Positions 17,146-25,942 of a stretch of DNA of 62,395 bases are shown here, piece by piece. The DNA comes from Bradyrhizobium tropiciagri. GTDB taxonomy: Bacteria > Pseudomonadota > Alphaproteobacteria > Rhizobiales > Xanthobacteraceae. The stretch spans positions 1 through 62,395 of the forward strand of contig NZ_LFLZ01000054.1 of the NCBI RefSeq assembly GCF_001189845.1. Direction: 5' to 3'. The notes under the pieces were generated by a model. The model searched no databases and was not told the DNA's origin. It saw only the letters and a list, made by a program, of their open reading frames with translations. The position numbers and the translations under genes were made by a program. Each line of letters begins with the position of its first letter. Within the stretch, counting starts at the first letter, position 1.

Positions 17146-18552
17146 ATGGCAGAGCAAACGAACGCAGTGCCGTTCGACGAAGCGCCGGTGACGACGCGCT
17201 ATTGGCTATCGATCATCATCTTCGCGATCTCCGGCGTGGTCGATTTCTTCGATTTCTTCGTGGTCGGATTTCTGGTCTCGGTGCTGGCGCCGAAATGGCA
17301 CCTGACATTCGGGCAAACCTCGATCATGCTGATGAGCGCCGGTATCGGGGCGATGCTCGGGGCGTTCGCCGCCGGGATCCTCGCTGATCGTTTCGGGCGC
17401 AAGCCGCTGGCGGTGGCGGGCGTCATGCTGTGCGGCCTGACCTCGGGCGCGATCGCGTTCATTCCGGAAGACGGCTGGGTTGCGTTCGCGGTCCTGCGCT
17501 TCTTCGTCGGCTTCGGCCTTGCCGCGGGCGCGGCGGCGGCGGTTCCTGCCATCGTCGAATTCGCTCCGACCCGTCATCGCACACTGGTCACGAGCCTCGT
17601 GGTCGTGCCGGTCGCCTTCGGTGTGCTGTCGGCGTCGGTGACGGCGAGCTTCCTGCTGCCGCTGGTCGGCTGGCGCGGATTGGCAGCGGTCGGCTTCCTG
17701 CCGATCATTCTTGGAATTCTGACCATGATCATCATGCCGGAATCGCCGCGCTGGCTGATCAGCAAGGGCCGCGTGCGCGAGGCCCAGGCGAGCATCCGGA
17801 AACTCTACCGGGTCGGCGGCGAGTCATTCGCGCTGCCCGCACTGCCGCCGGCCAACCCGGCGACATTCGCTGATCTCTTTGCCGAGCAGCGGCGCTTCTG
17901 GTTGACGGTCCTGATCTGGTTCGGCGCCAGCACGGCGAATTACGGCGTGTTCCTGTGGGGGCCGACCATCGTCGCGCTGCTGCTCGGCGTCGCGCCGCAG
18001 GAAGCGGCAAAGATGTTCATCTATGTCAGCCTCGCCGGTGTCCTCGGCCGAACCGGCTTTGCCTTTCTCGCCCATCGGATCGGCCGCAAGCCCTGCGGTC
18101 AGTTGATGGGCTATGGCACCGCGGTTTCGCTGGCGCTCGCCGCCTATTTTCATAATGACTTCGCCGGCTCGGTGCCGCTGTTCCTGGTCTTCCTGATCGT
18201 CGGCGCCGTGTTCTTCGATGGTGGATTTTCCAACATCGGGCCGTATCCCGCGGAGATCTTTCCGGTCCAGCTCTCGGGACGCGCGGTCGGCCTTGCTCAG
18301 CTGTCGAACGGGGTCGGCAAGATCGTGGGCCCGCTGTGTCTCGCATTGATCGCTGGGGCCGACAATCTGGTGCATCCAAGCGCGACCGCGGCGGCGGTGA
18401 TGCCGGCGTTCTGCTTCCTTGCCGGTGCAGGCCTCCTGATCGGGCTCGCCTTCACGTTCCTCGGCGTCGAGCCGCACGGGCGACCTGTGGCCTTGTTCGG
18501 TGAGAACGCAGGCGCCGCACCGAAATCGTTGGCCGCGAAAACCGCAAGCTAA
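17146..18552 (+). CDS. MFS transporter (aromatic acid / sugar-porter type)
   Basis: The 468-residue membrane protein has about 12 segments. It has the loop 2-3 signature AGILADRFGRKPLA and its repeat, LAHRIGRKPCGQ, in the second half, plus the sugar-porter-like MPESPRWLISKGR before the central loop. This pattern is typical of AAHS (aromatic acid:proton symporter) and sugar-porter-related carriers. It starts 18 bases after the hydrolase gene and is followed by the M24 gene, so it probably imports the substrate of this operon. Confidence 0.88.
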   Translation: MAEQTNAVPFDEAPVTTRYWLSIIIFAISGVVDFFDFFVVGFLVSVLAPKWHLTFGQTSIMLMSAGIGAMLGAFAAGILADRFGRKPLAVAGVMLCGLTSGAIAFIPEDGWVAFAVLRFFVGFGLAAGAAAAVPAIVEFAPTRHRTLVTSLVVVPVAFGVLSASVTASFLLPLVGWRGLAAVGFLPIILGILTMIIMPESPRWLISKGRVREAQASIRKLYRVGGESFALPALPPANPATFADLFAEQRRFWLTVLIWFGASTANYGVFLWGPTIVALLLGVAPQEAAKMFIYVSLAGVLGRTGFAFLAHRIGRKPCGQLMGYGTAVSLALAAYFHNDFAGSVPLFLVFLIVGAVFFDGGFSNIGPYPAEIFPVQLSGRAVGLAQLSNGVGKIVGPLCLALIAGADNLVHPSATAAAVMPAFCFLAGAGLLIGLAFTFLGVEPHGRPVALFGENAGAAPKSLAAKTAS

Positions 18553-18568
18553 GACAAAGGGTCATACC

Positions 18569-19759
18569 ATGGACAATGCGTTCGACACGATCGCAACGGC
18601 GGCGCCGTTCGATACTGCGAAGCTCGATCGGCTGATGGATGAGGCGGGGCTCGACATCCTGATCGCGACCTCGCGTCACAATGTGCAGTATCTGCTCGGC
18701 GGATATCGTTTCTTCTTCTTCGACGTCATGGAGGCGATCGGCACCAGCCGCTATCTGCCGGTCTTCGTCTATCAGAAGGGACACCCTGAGAACTCCATCT
18801 ACATCGGCAATCGCATGGAGAAGTTCGAGCACGATCTCGGACGGATATGGACGCCGCTTGTCAAGACAGGCAGCTGGGGAACGATCGATGCGATCGGCCC
18901 TGCGATCGATCACGTGAAAAAGCTCGGGCGCGCGGCCAAACGCGTCGGCATCGAGGCCGGCTTCCTGCCGGCCGACGCCAGGGATCATCTTCTGGCTGGC
19001 CTTGACGGCGTCGAGCTCCGCGAGGCCCATTTCACGCTTGAGCGCCTCCGTGCAATCAAATCTCCCGCCGAACTGGACCTCATCAGGGAGGCTTCCGAAC
19101 GCGTCGTCGATGCGATGATGGCCACGTTCAAGAACTGCGCTCCGGGGATGACCAAGCACGACGTCGTCGCCCGTCTCCGCCGCGAAGAGCAGGAGTGCGA
19201 TCTCGTCTTCGAATATTGCCTGATCGCCGCCGGCAAGAGCCATAACCGCGCGCCGTCGAACCAGCGGCTCACGGAGGGGGATGTGATCTCGATCGATTCC
19301 GGCGGAAACTACCGGGGCTATATCGGCGACCTCAGCCGCATGGGCATCCTGGGTGAGCCCGACAGTGAGTTGCGCGAGCTGCTGCAAGAAATCGAGGACA
19401 TCCAGCAGGTGGCGCGGCGCGCGATCCAGCCGGGCGCCTTGGGTGGCGACATCATTGCGGCGGGCGAGGCTGCCGTCAAATCGTCGCCGCATCGCGCCGT
19501 GCTCGACTTCACTGCCCACGGCATCGGGCTCGTCAGTCACGAGGCGCCGCGCCTCACCGCAACCGGCCCGGTGCCTTACGCGCCGTACGACGCCGACCAG
19601 CCGCTCGAGCGCGGAATGGTGATCTCGATCGAAACCGCGCTGCTGCATCCGGCGCGCGGCTACATCAAGCTCGAGGATACGCTGATCGTCACCGAAGCGG
19701 GCTGGGACGCGCCCGGAGATCACGGCCGGGGGTGGAATACATCGCGTCTCATGGCGTGA
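18569..19759 (+). CDS. M24 family metallopeptidase (Xaa-Pro dipeptidase / creatinase-like)
   Basis: The 396-residue product has a creatinase-like N-terminal domain and a C-terminal pita-bread domain. Metal ligands appear as the Asp residues in ISIDSGGNYRGYIGDLSR, the His in TAHGIGLVSHE, the Glu in SIETALL and the Glu in KLEDTLIV. Family members are Xaa-Pro peptidases, creatinases and other C-N hydrolases. Its place as the last gene of a flavin hydroxylase / hydrolase / MFS operon suggests that it cleaves an amide of the imported compound rather than a housekeeping peptide. That is inference. Confidence 0.85.
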   Translation: MDNAFDTIATAAPFDTAKLDRLMDEAGLDILIATSRHNVQYLLGGYRFFFFDVMEAIGTSRYLPVFVYQKGHPENSIYIGNRMEKFEHDLGRIWTPLVKTGSWGTIDAIGPAIDHVKKLGRAAKRVGIEAGFLPADARDHLLAGLDGVELREAHFTLERLRAIKSPAELDLIREASERVVDAMMATFKNCAPGMTKHDVVARLRREEQECDLVFEYCLIAAGKSHNRAPSNQRLTEGDVISIDSGGNYRGYIGDLSRMGILGEPDSELRELLQEIEDIQQVARRAIQPGALGGDIIAAGEAAVKSSPHRAVLDFTAHGIGLVSHEAPRLTATGPVPYAPYDADQPLERGMVISIETALLHPARGYIKLEDTLIVTEAGWDAPGDHGRGWNTSRLMA

Positions 19760-20092
19760 ACTGGTCAACGCCAGGGCGGCATGTTTGGATGGGTCACCGA
19801 TTGGGCTGCGGTGGCGGGGCGTTCGTCGGCCTATTTCGGAATATTAGAAATATATCCCTGAGTTGCCCGACGTGTCAAGCCGCTGGCCGCCGCCCGCTGC
19901 TTTGCATGGGGTTGTTTTCGATATTTGGCAACGCCCCCCTGCCGGTGGTCTTTGCTTCACTCGAGCCTCCGGTCATGCGATGCTTCCGAGCTGGATGCAG
20001 CGGCGGTTCCGTGCCGTCTGCTCGCCAGGGCGGCGCCGACGATGGGCAGGTGCAACCGATAAGGATTGCCTCCCATCGACAGAAGCGACCCG
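19760..20092. other. Intergenic region before ilvA, no gene seen
   Basis: This 333-base interval has no convincing open reading frame. An AT-rich stretch near 19838-19860 (GGAATATTAGAAATATATC) stands out against the GC-rich background and may belong to the ilvA promoter. I see no clear leader peptide or terminator-antiterminator structure. Confidence 0.4.
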
Positions 20093-21634
20093 ATGACCGC
20101 CAACGCGCTCCGCGACTATGCCCAAAGCATCCTGACCGCCCGGGTCTATGACGTGGCGGTCGAGACGCCGCTCGATCCGATGCCGCGGCTCTCGGAGCGC
20201 TTGTCGCGATCCGTGTTGCTGAAGCGGGAGGATTTTCAGCCGATCTTCTCGTTCAAGCTTCGCGGCGCCTACAACAAGATCGTCAGGCTGCCGGACGCGC
20301 AGCGCCGGCTGGGCGTGATCTGCGCGTCGGCGGGCAATCATGCCCAGGGCGTGGCGCTGTCGGCGCGCAAGCTCGGTATTCCCGCGACGATCGTGATGCC
20401 GCGGACGACGCCCGCCATCAAGGTCGAAGCCGTGCGGCGTCTGGGCGGTGACGTGGTCCTGCATGGCGACACCTTCGACGACGCGCAGGCCAAAGCCCGG
20501 GAAATCGAGGTCGCGCGCGGCCTGACCTTCGTGCATCCGTTCGACGACCCCGACGTGATCGCCGGTCAGGGGACCGTCGGGATGGAAATCCTGCGGCAGC
20601 ATCCCGATCCGATCGAGGCGATCTTCGTGCCGATCGGCGGGGGCGGGCTGGCGGCAGGTGTCGCCGCCTTCGTGAAGTTCCTCAATCCCTCGATCAAGGT
20701 CGTCGGCGTCGAGCCGGCGGACGCTGCCTCGATGGCGGCGGCGCTCGCCAAGGGGAGCGTCGTCGCGCTGGATCAGGTCGGGCTGTTCGCCGATGGTGTC
20801 GCGGTCCGCAAGGTGGGAGCCGAGACATTCCGGCTCTGCCGCGACCTGCTTGACGAGGTCGTCACCGTCGATACCGACGCGATGTGCGCGGCGATCAAGG
20901 ACATCTTCGATGACGTGCGATCGGTTGCCGAGCCGTCCGGGGCGTTGGCGCTCGCCGGCCTCAAGGCCTATGCCGAGCGCGGCGCGCTGAGCGACGGCAG
21001 CCTGATTGCCGTGAACAGCGGGGCCAACCTGAATTTCGACCGGCTGCGCACCATCGCCGACCGCGCCGAGGTCGGCGAGCATCGTGAGGCCTTGCTTGCA
21101 GTCACGGTGCCGGAGAAGCCGGGTAGCTATCGGCACTTCATCCGCATCCTCGGCTCGCGCGCCATCACCGAGTTCAACTACCGCTTCAACGAGACGACCG
21201 CGCCGGCGCAGCTGTTCGTCGGCATCGCGCTGAGCCGCGGCGAGGCCGAGAAGCGGGAGGTCATGGAGCTGCTGCGCCGCGAGGGCTATCCGATCCTTGA
21301 TCTGAGCGAGAACGAGATGGCCAAGGACCATGTGCGCTACATGGTGGGTGGCCGCGCGCCGCTGCTCAGGGACGAAGTGATCTACCGCTTCGAGTTTCCG
21401 GAGCGTCCCGGCGCATTGCTGAAATTCCTCGAGAGCCTCGCGCCCGACTGGAACATCTCGCTGTTCCACTACCGCAACCACGGCGCCGACTACGGACGCA
21501 TCCTGGCAGGTATCGAGGTCAAGCCGCAGGAGCGCGCCCGGTTCGTCCAGGCGCTGGATGCGCTCGGCTATCCTTACTGGAACGAGAGCGAGAATCCGGC
21601 ATATCGGCTGTTTCTGTCTGCCGAGACGGGATGA
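20093..21634 (+). CDS. ilvA: Threonine ammonia-lyase, biosynthetic (two ACT-like domains)
   Basis: The 513-residue enzyme deaminates threonine to 2-oxobutanoate, the first step of isoleucine synthesis. The PLP lysine is Lys55 in FSFKLRGAYNK, and the phosphate-binding Gly-rich loop is IGGGGLAAG. The C-terminal third carries two ACT-like regulatory halves, AVTVPEKPGSYRHFIRILG and RFEFPERPGALLKFLESL, which marks the long, isoleucine-inhibited form (E. coli IlvA is about the same length). The ATG at 20093 fits the family start. The gene is monocistronic and convergent with an MFS gene 18 bases downstream. Confidence 0.94.
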   Translation: MTANALRDYAQSILTARVYDVAVETPLDPMPRLSERLSRSVLLKREDFQPIFSFKLRGAYNKIVRLPDAQRRLGVICASAGNHAQGVALSARKLGIPATIVMPRTTPAIKVEAVRRLGGDVVLHGDTFDDAQAKAREIEVARGLTFVHPFDDPDVIAGQGTVGMEILRQHPDPIEAIFVPIGGGGLAAGVAAFVKFLNPSIKVVGVEPADAASMAAALAKGSVVALDQVGLFADGVAVRKVGAETFRLCRDLLDEVVTVDTDAMCAAIKDIFDDVRSVAEPSGALALAGLKAYAERGALSDGSLIAVNSGANLNFDRLRTIADRAEVGEHREALLAVTVPEKPGSYRHFIRILGSRAITEFNYRFNETTAPAQLFVGIALSRGEAEKREVMELLRREGYPILDLSENEMAKDHVRYMVGGRAPLLRDEVIYRFEFPERPGALLKFLESLAPDWNISLFHYRNHGADYGRILAGIEVKPQERARFVQALDALGYPYWNESENPAYRLFLSAETG

Positions 21635-21652
21635 AGATCCACTCGCAGCGAT

Positions 21653-22960
21653 TCAAATTCTGCCGGCAACCAGCTTGAGCGAGCCGGCAATTCCTGTCGC
21701 GACCACAAGGATCACTGCCATTCCGATCATGCCGGCGTTGAACGATCCCGTCGCGTCCTTCAGGAAGCCGACCATGTAAGGGCCGACGAAGCCACCGAAC
21801 GCACCGACGGAGTTGATGAACGCGATGCCGCCGGCTGCCGCGGCACCGGTCAGGAAGCTCTGCGGGATCGTGTAGAACACCGTTCGTGCCGAAATGGTGC
21901 CGACCAGCGCCAGCGTCAGGCAGGCGAGCGCCGGAACGAGCGAGCTGAAGACCACGGAGAGTGCAAGCCCGAGGGCGCCCAGGATTAGCGCGGCCATGAG
22001 GTTGTAGATCTTCTGGCCTTTTCGATCGACCAGACGCGCCCAGAACAGCATGCCGATCGTCGCGAACAAATAGGGGATCGCCGACATCCACCCGACCTGC
22101 ATGTTGCTCAGGCCGTGGCTTTTCAGGATCAATGGCAGCCAGATGCCGATGCCGTAGGAGCCGATCGTGAAGGCGAAGGTGATCGCGGTGAGCATCAGGA
22201 CGCGCGTGTCCTGCATGGCGGCCCATAGATCCTTTTTGGGCTTGTCGTGCTTGTCGCCGGCAAGGGCGGCGAGAAGCGCGTGCCCCTCGTCAGCCGTGAG
22301 CCAGCGGGCCTGCTCGGGCGTGTCGGCGAGCAGCACGAGACAGAGAACCCCGAGCAGGCAAGCCGGAAGACCTTCGAGCAGGAACATCCATTGCCAGCCT
22401 GCGAGTCCCCAGAATCCGTCCATGCCGAGCAGGGCCGCCGAGATCGGGCTGCCGAGCAGCGAGGAGAGCGGCGTCGCGGCCATGAACAGGGCAAGCACAC
22501 CCGTCCTGTGCTTTTCAGGAAACCAGATCGAGAGGTACCAGATCACGCCCGGAAAGAAGCCGGCCTCGAATACGCCGAGCAGAAAGCGGATCGCGTAAAA
22601 GCTGTAGGGTCCGACTGCGAACGCGGTCGCGGCAGCGGCGAGGCCCCAGGTGATCATGATGCGGGCGAGCCAGCGCCGGGCCCCGAACCGGTACATCATC
22701 ATGTTGCTGGGGACTTCCAGTAGGCAGTAGCTGAAGAACAGGATGCCGGCGCCCCAGCCGAATTGCGTGGCGCTCAGGCCGATATCCTTGTTCATTTGCA
22801 GCGCAGCAAAGCCGACGCTGGTGCGGTCGAGGTAGTTGAAGAGGTAGGCGAGGCCGAGCAGCGGAACGAGGCGCCAGGTGTTCTTGGACAGGGCGCTCGC
22901 GAGCAATCCTGCATCCGGATTGCCCTCCGTCAACGATCCGTTGGCCGCGATCTCGGTCAT
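21653..22960 (-). CDS. MFS transporter, ACS family
   Basis: The 435-residue carrier has about 12 membrane segments and the ACS-family start LAYLFNYLDRTSVGFAALQMNKDIGLSATQFG. It resembles carriers for tartrate, phthalate or other organic anions. It is divergent from a LysR gene with 128 bases between starts. A 33-bp element in that space (23047-23079) recurs 100 bases upstream of the DASS carrier operon at 28706, which suggests that both carriers are controlled together. Confidence 0.88.
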   Translation of the reverse strand: MTEIAANGSLTEGNPDAGLLASALSKNTWRLVPLLGLAYLFNYLDRTSVGFAALQMNKDIGLSATQFGWGAGILFFSYCLLEVPSNMMMYRFGARRWLARIMITWGLAAAATAFAVGPYSFYAIRFLLGVFEAGFFPGVIWYLSIWFPEKHRTGVLALFMAATPLSSLLGSPISAALLGMDGFWGLAGWQWMFLLEGLPACLLGVLCLVLLADTPEQARWLTADEGHALLAALAGDKHDKPKKDLWAAMQDTRVLMLTAITFAFTIGSYGIGIWLPLILKSHGLSNMQVGWMSAIPYLFATIGMLFWARLVDRKGQKIYNLMAALILGALGLALSVVFSSLVPALACLTLALVGTISARTVFYTIPQSFLTGAAAAGGIAFINSVGAFGGFVGPYMVGFLKDATGSFNAGMIGMAVILVVATGIAGSLKLVAGRI

Positions 22961-23046
22961 CCGCCGATCCTCCCTGCATCTGGCCGGTTACCCCGATGAG
23001 GCCCGGCCGTGTTAGGGTCAGAGATGCCAGAAAGAGCGGACAGCGG

Positions 23047-23079
23047 TCCAATCGCTAATGTTCAAGAAACGATAACCGG
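23047..23079. promoter_or_regulatory. Shared upstream element, copy 1 (LysR site candidate)
   Basis: This 33-base element matches 28806-28838 at 27 positions, and the preceding CAGCG is shared as well. Both copies contain a T-N11-A spacing and the same ATAACCGG end. It lies 87 bases upstream of the MFS start and directly before the LysR GTG start, so it could serve both activation and autoregulation. Confidence 0.65.
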
Positions 23080-23088
23080 GAGGAAGAA

Positions 23089-24087
23089 GTGGACCTTCGC
23101 GACCTCACCTATTTCGAGGTGATTGCCGACCTCGGCCATATGGGCCGGGCCGCCGACAAGCTCGGCCGCACCCAGCCCGCGCTGACCAAATGCATTCAGC
23201 GCCTCGAAGAAGCGGTGGGCGCCGATCTGTTCGAGCGGACCTGGCGCGGGATCACCCTCACGCGCGTCGGTGAAGTGCTGCTGGCACGCGCCCGGCGGAT
23301 GCGCGAGGCCATGGAGGAATCGCTGCGCGAGGTCACCGATTTCGCTGCCGGCGCGGCCGGTCGCGTCAGCATCGGCTGCGGTGCGACGATGGGCGAGTAC
23401 CTGCTGCCGCAGATCTGCCGCGCCATCATCGCCGATGCGCCGGGCCTCGCGATCGAGGTGCAGATCGGAATGAGCGGCGTGGTCAGGGCGGCGCTTCGCG
23501 AGCGGACGCTGGATCTTGCGATCGGCCCGATCCTTCCGTCCGACGAGCAGGAGTTCAGTCACGAGGCGTTCGGCATGGACGACGTCGTCGTGGTCGCGGC
23601 CAAGGACCATCCGCTGTGCGGCAAGCGGCTCGCCATCGAGGATCTCGTCGCAGCAAAATGGGTGCTGCCGGCCCGCACCGTGGCGATGCGACAGTGGCTC
23701 GACAACGTCTTCGAGGCGCATGGTCTTGCGCCGCCGACGGTCCAGATCGAGACCAATTCGATCACGACGCTGCCCAAGCTGATCGCCGACACGGCGCTGC
23801 TCAGCTTCACCTCCACGCGGAACCTGCATCCACTTCGCTTGGGCAGCCAGCTCGACCGCCTGATGATCGACACCACGACGATGCGAAGGCCGCTGGGTTT
23901 CGTCACCCGCCGCGATGGCTATCTGTCGCCGGCCGCGCAGCGCGTCGTGAGCCTGCTCAAATCGAGGGGGCGTGACTTCCTCGAACAGGTCACGTTGCCC
24001 GGCATGACGGATGCCGCAGCCGCCATGCCGGCCATCGTGGTCAGCCGGGCAGAGCGAGCCCATAAACGCGTGCGGCAGTCCCACTGA
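23089..24087 (+). CDS. LysR family transcriptional regulator
   Basis: The 332-residue protein starts at a GTG (23089) preceded by GGGAGGA and opens with VDLRDLTYFEVIADLGHMGRAADKLGRTQPALTKCIQRLEE, the LysR DNA-binding domain. The effector domain follows. The C-terminus extends some 20-30 residues beyond a typical 300-residue LysR protein and overlaps the 3' end of the convergent amidohydrolase gene by 47 bases. It is divergent from the ACS carrier and probably also controls the DASS operon, judging by the shared upstream element. Confidence 0.91.
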   Translation: MDLRDLTYFEVIADLGHMGRAADKLGRTQPALTKCIQRLEEAVGADLFERTWRGITLTRVGEVLLARARRMREAMEESLREVTDFAAGAAGRVSIGCGATMGEYLLPQICRAIIADAPGLAIEVQIGMSGVVRAALRERTLDLAIGPILPSDEQEFSHEAFGMDDVVVVAAKDHPLCGKRLAIEDLVAAKWVLPARTVAMRQWLDNVFEAHGLAPPTVQIETNSITTLPKLIADTALLSFTSTRNLHPLRLGSQLDRLMIDTTTMRRPLGFVTRRDGYLSPAAQRVVSLLKSRGRDFLEQVTLPGMTDAAAAMPAIVVSRAERAHKRVRQSH

Positions 24088-25090
24088 ACAGGTTCGCGCG
24101 ATCGCTCTCGCTGGCATGGCGCGTCAGGCGTTTGAACGCATTCCACACCGATCCATAGCCATACGAGCCCTTGTCGACCGGAAAATTGCTCTCGAACATG
24201 CATCGTTGCGCGCCGAACGCCTCGATGCAGACTTCGATATAGGGCCGCCAGGCCTCTGCGAGGACTTCTGACGCCGGCGCGGCGTCGTGTGTCTCGAAAC
24301 CGAATCCATTGATGCGCATGCCAAGGCCGCCGAGCTTGACGCAGACATTCTCGCATCTTGCGAGGTCGCGGATCGCGCGCGACCATTCGGCGAAGACGTC
24401 GTCGCGTCGATCTTTGTAGGCGCCGATCCCCACGATCCCGCCGAGATGGTCGAGCACAACAGTGGTGTGCGGAAACGCCCGCGCGAGTGCGGTCAGCTCG
24501 GGAATTTGCGGATGGAACAGCCATGCGTCGAACACCAGCCCCAACGGCGCCAGCCGCGCGAACCCGGCGCGAAACGCGGCATCGCCGAGCAGCCCGGGTG
24601 GACCGGCGCTCAGCGGATTCATCAGGCTTCGATCCGCATCCCACACGGTGATATGCCGGACGCCGCGAATCCGGTCCGGCGCGGCGGCGATGTGGGCCTC
24701 CAGCACCGGCGTCACCGCGTCTCCGAGACGCAGATCGGCGTGACCGACGATCCCGGCACAGAGGCGCCGCGGTCCGTAATTGCCGCTCGCGCTCATGGCC
24801 GCGACGCCGTTGACGAACTCGGTTTCGCCGACGACGCGCATCGTGGCCGGTCCATCGGCCCGGTACATCGCCTGGCACTGCATGAAGACGCTCGCCATGA
24901 CGTTGTGGCCGCTGCCGGCGATATCGGCGAGATACTCGTCGAACAGATATCGCCAGCCTTGCCGGTCCCAGAGATGCTGGTGGGCGTCGATGATCGGCAG
25001 CTCGGGCTCGAGCGCCGCCTCGACGCCGCGCGCCAGCCAGTCCGGCCGCACGGCAAGATAGTTGCCGCCTCCGGTCGGCGACGCGATCAC
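24041..25090 (-). CDS. Amidohydrolase family protein (TIM-barrel, lactonase-like)
   Basis: The 349-residue protein has the His-x-His metal motif in PIIDAHQHLWDRQ (about His37/His39) and a C-terminal FESNFPVDKGSYGYG region. Both are typical of the amidohydrolase-2 group that includes 2-pyrone-4,6-dicarboxylate and sugar-lactone hydrolases. The GTG start at 25090 overlaps the stop of the upstream lyase gene (GTGA), so the two are translated together. As the last gene of a carrier / CoA-transferase / lyase operon it may open a lactone or hydrolyse a dicarboxylate derivative before CoA activation. Confidence 0.82.
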   Translation of the reverse strand: MIASPTGGGNYLAVRPDWLARGVEAALEPELPIIDAHQHLWDRQGWRYLFDEYLADIAGSGHNVMASVFMQCQAMYRADGPATMRVVGETEFVNGVAAMSASGNYGPRRLCAGIVGHADLRLGDAVTPVLEAHIAAAPDRIRGVRHITVWDADRSLMNPLSAGPPGLLGDAAFRAGFARLAPLGLVFDAWLFHPQIPELTALARAFPHTTVVLDHLGGIVGIGAYKDRRDDVFAEWSRAIRDLARCENVCVKLGGLGMRINGFGFETHDAAPASEVLAEAWRPYIEVCIEAFGAQRCMFESNFPVDKGSYGYGSVWNAFKRLTRHASESDRANLFSGTAARVYGLALPG

Positions 25091-25920
25091 TTGGCGAAAT
25101 CCCGCGGAGCAGGTCCGGTGTAGCGATAGGGGATGCCCGGTGGCATCGGTCCCTTGATCCGGCCACCTTGCTGCGATTGCTCCCACGCATGTGCAAGGAT
25201 GCCGACAGAACGGGAGAGGATGAACAGGCCGCGGCCCAGCGCAGGCGAAAAGCCCAGCTCCGAATAGATGACCGCAGTTGCGCCATCGATGTTCATGGGA
25301 ATCTTGCGGCCCTTGCGCTGCTGCATCTCGGCCTCGACGCCGCGGCCGATTTCGGCGAAGCGTCCGGACACGACCTCATTGCTGCATGCCACGTCGACGA
25401 GTTCGAGCAGCCGGGGCGAGCGCGGATCGACCGGATGAAAGCGGTGCCCGAAACCGGGCACGATCTTGCCATTCGCTGCGATGAAAGCGTCGAGGCCCTG
25501 CTGGATGGCCGTCGTCAACTCGATGCCCGCGTCCTGGCGGAGCGCGATGTCGGCGTACAGCTCCATGCATTGTTCGCCGGCGCCGCCGTGAATGTCGTCC
25601 AGCACGTTGATGGCCGACGCCATCGCACCGTTGAGGGGAAGCCCACAGGTCACGGCCATCCGTCCGATCGCGATCGACGGCGCCTGGGGACCGTGATCCA
25701 CGGCGGAGACCAGAGCGGCCTCCAACAGCGCGCCTTGCTCTGCCGATGGGAGATCGCCCTTCAGCATCAGCCAGATCATTTGCGGGAACGACACCCGGCC
25801 GATCAGTTGCTCGATCGGGAAGCCGCGAAAGCGGATCACGCCTGGCTTCATGTCGATTATGTCGGTCGACCACCATTGGGTGGCCTTTTGCAGCAGGTCT
25901 GCGGAGCCTTGATCGGTCAT
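25087..25920 (-). CDS. Citryl-CoA lyase / short citrate-synthase-fold protein
   Basis: The 277-residue protein has the C-terminal half of the citrate synthase fold. It shows DIHGGAGEQCMELYADI with the conserved His, GFGHRFHPVDPRSPRLLEL, and MNIDGATAVIYSELGFSPALGRGLFILSRSVGILAHAWEQ with the catalytic-type Asp. It lacks the N-terminal portion of a 430-residue citrate synthase, and its length fits citryl-CoA lyase, which splits citryl-CoA into acetyl-CoA and oxaloacetate. It lies between a CoA-transferase and an amidohydrolase gene, so cleavage of an imported polycarboxylate's CoA ester is likely. The exact acyl-CoA is unknown. Confidence 0.82.
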   Translation of the reverse strand: MTDQGSADLLQKATQWWSTDIIDMKPGVIRFRGFPIEQLIGRVSFPQMIWLMLKGDLPSAEQGALLEAALVSAVDHGPQAPSIAIGRMAVTCGLPLNGAMASAINVLDDIHGGAGEQCMELYADIALRQDAGIELTTAIQQGLDAFIAANGKIVPGFGHRFHPVDPRSPRLLELVDVACSNEVVSGRFAEIGRGVEAEMQQRKGRKIPMNIDGATAVIYSELGFSPALGRGLFILSRSVGILAHAWEQSQQGGRIKGPMPPGIPYRYTGPAPRDFAK

Positions 25921-25942
25921 GGCATCTGTCCTCGATTGCGTC

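Noticed and set aside
19732..20151. A possible 139-residue protein between the M24 gene and ilvA
   Set aside because: It overlaps the ends of both neighbours, and the translation has no domain.
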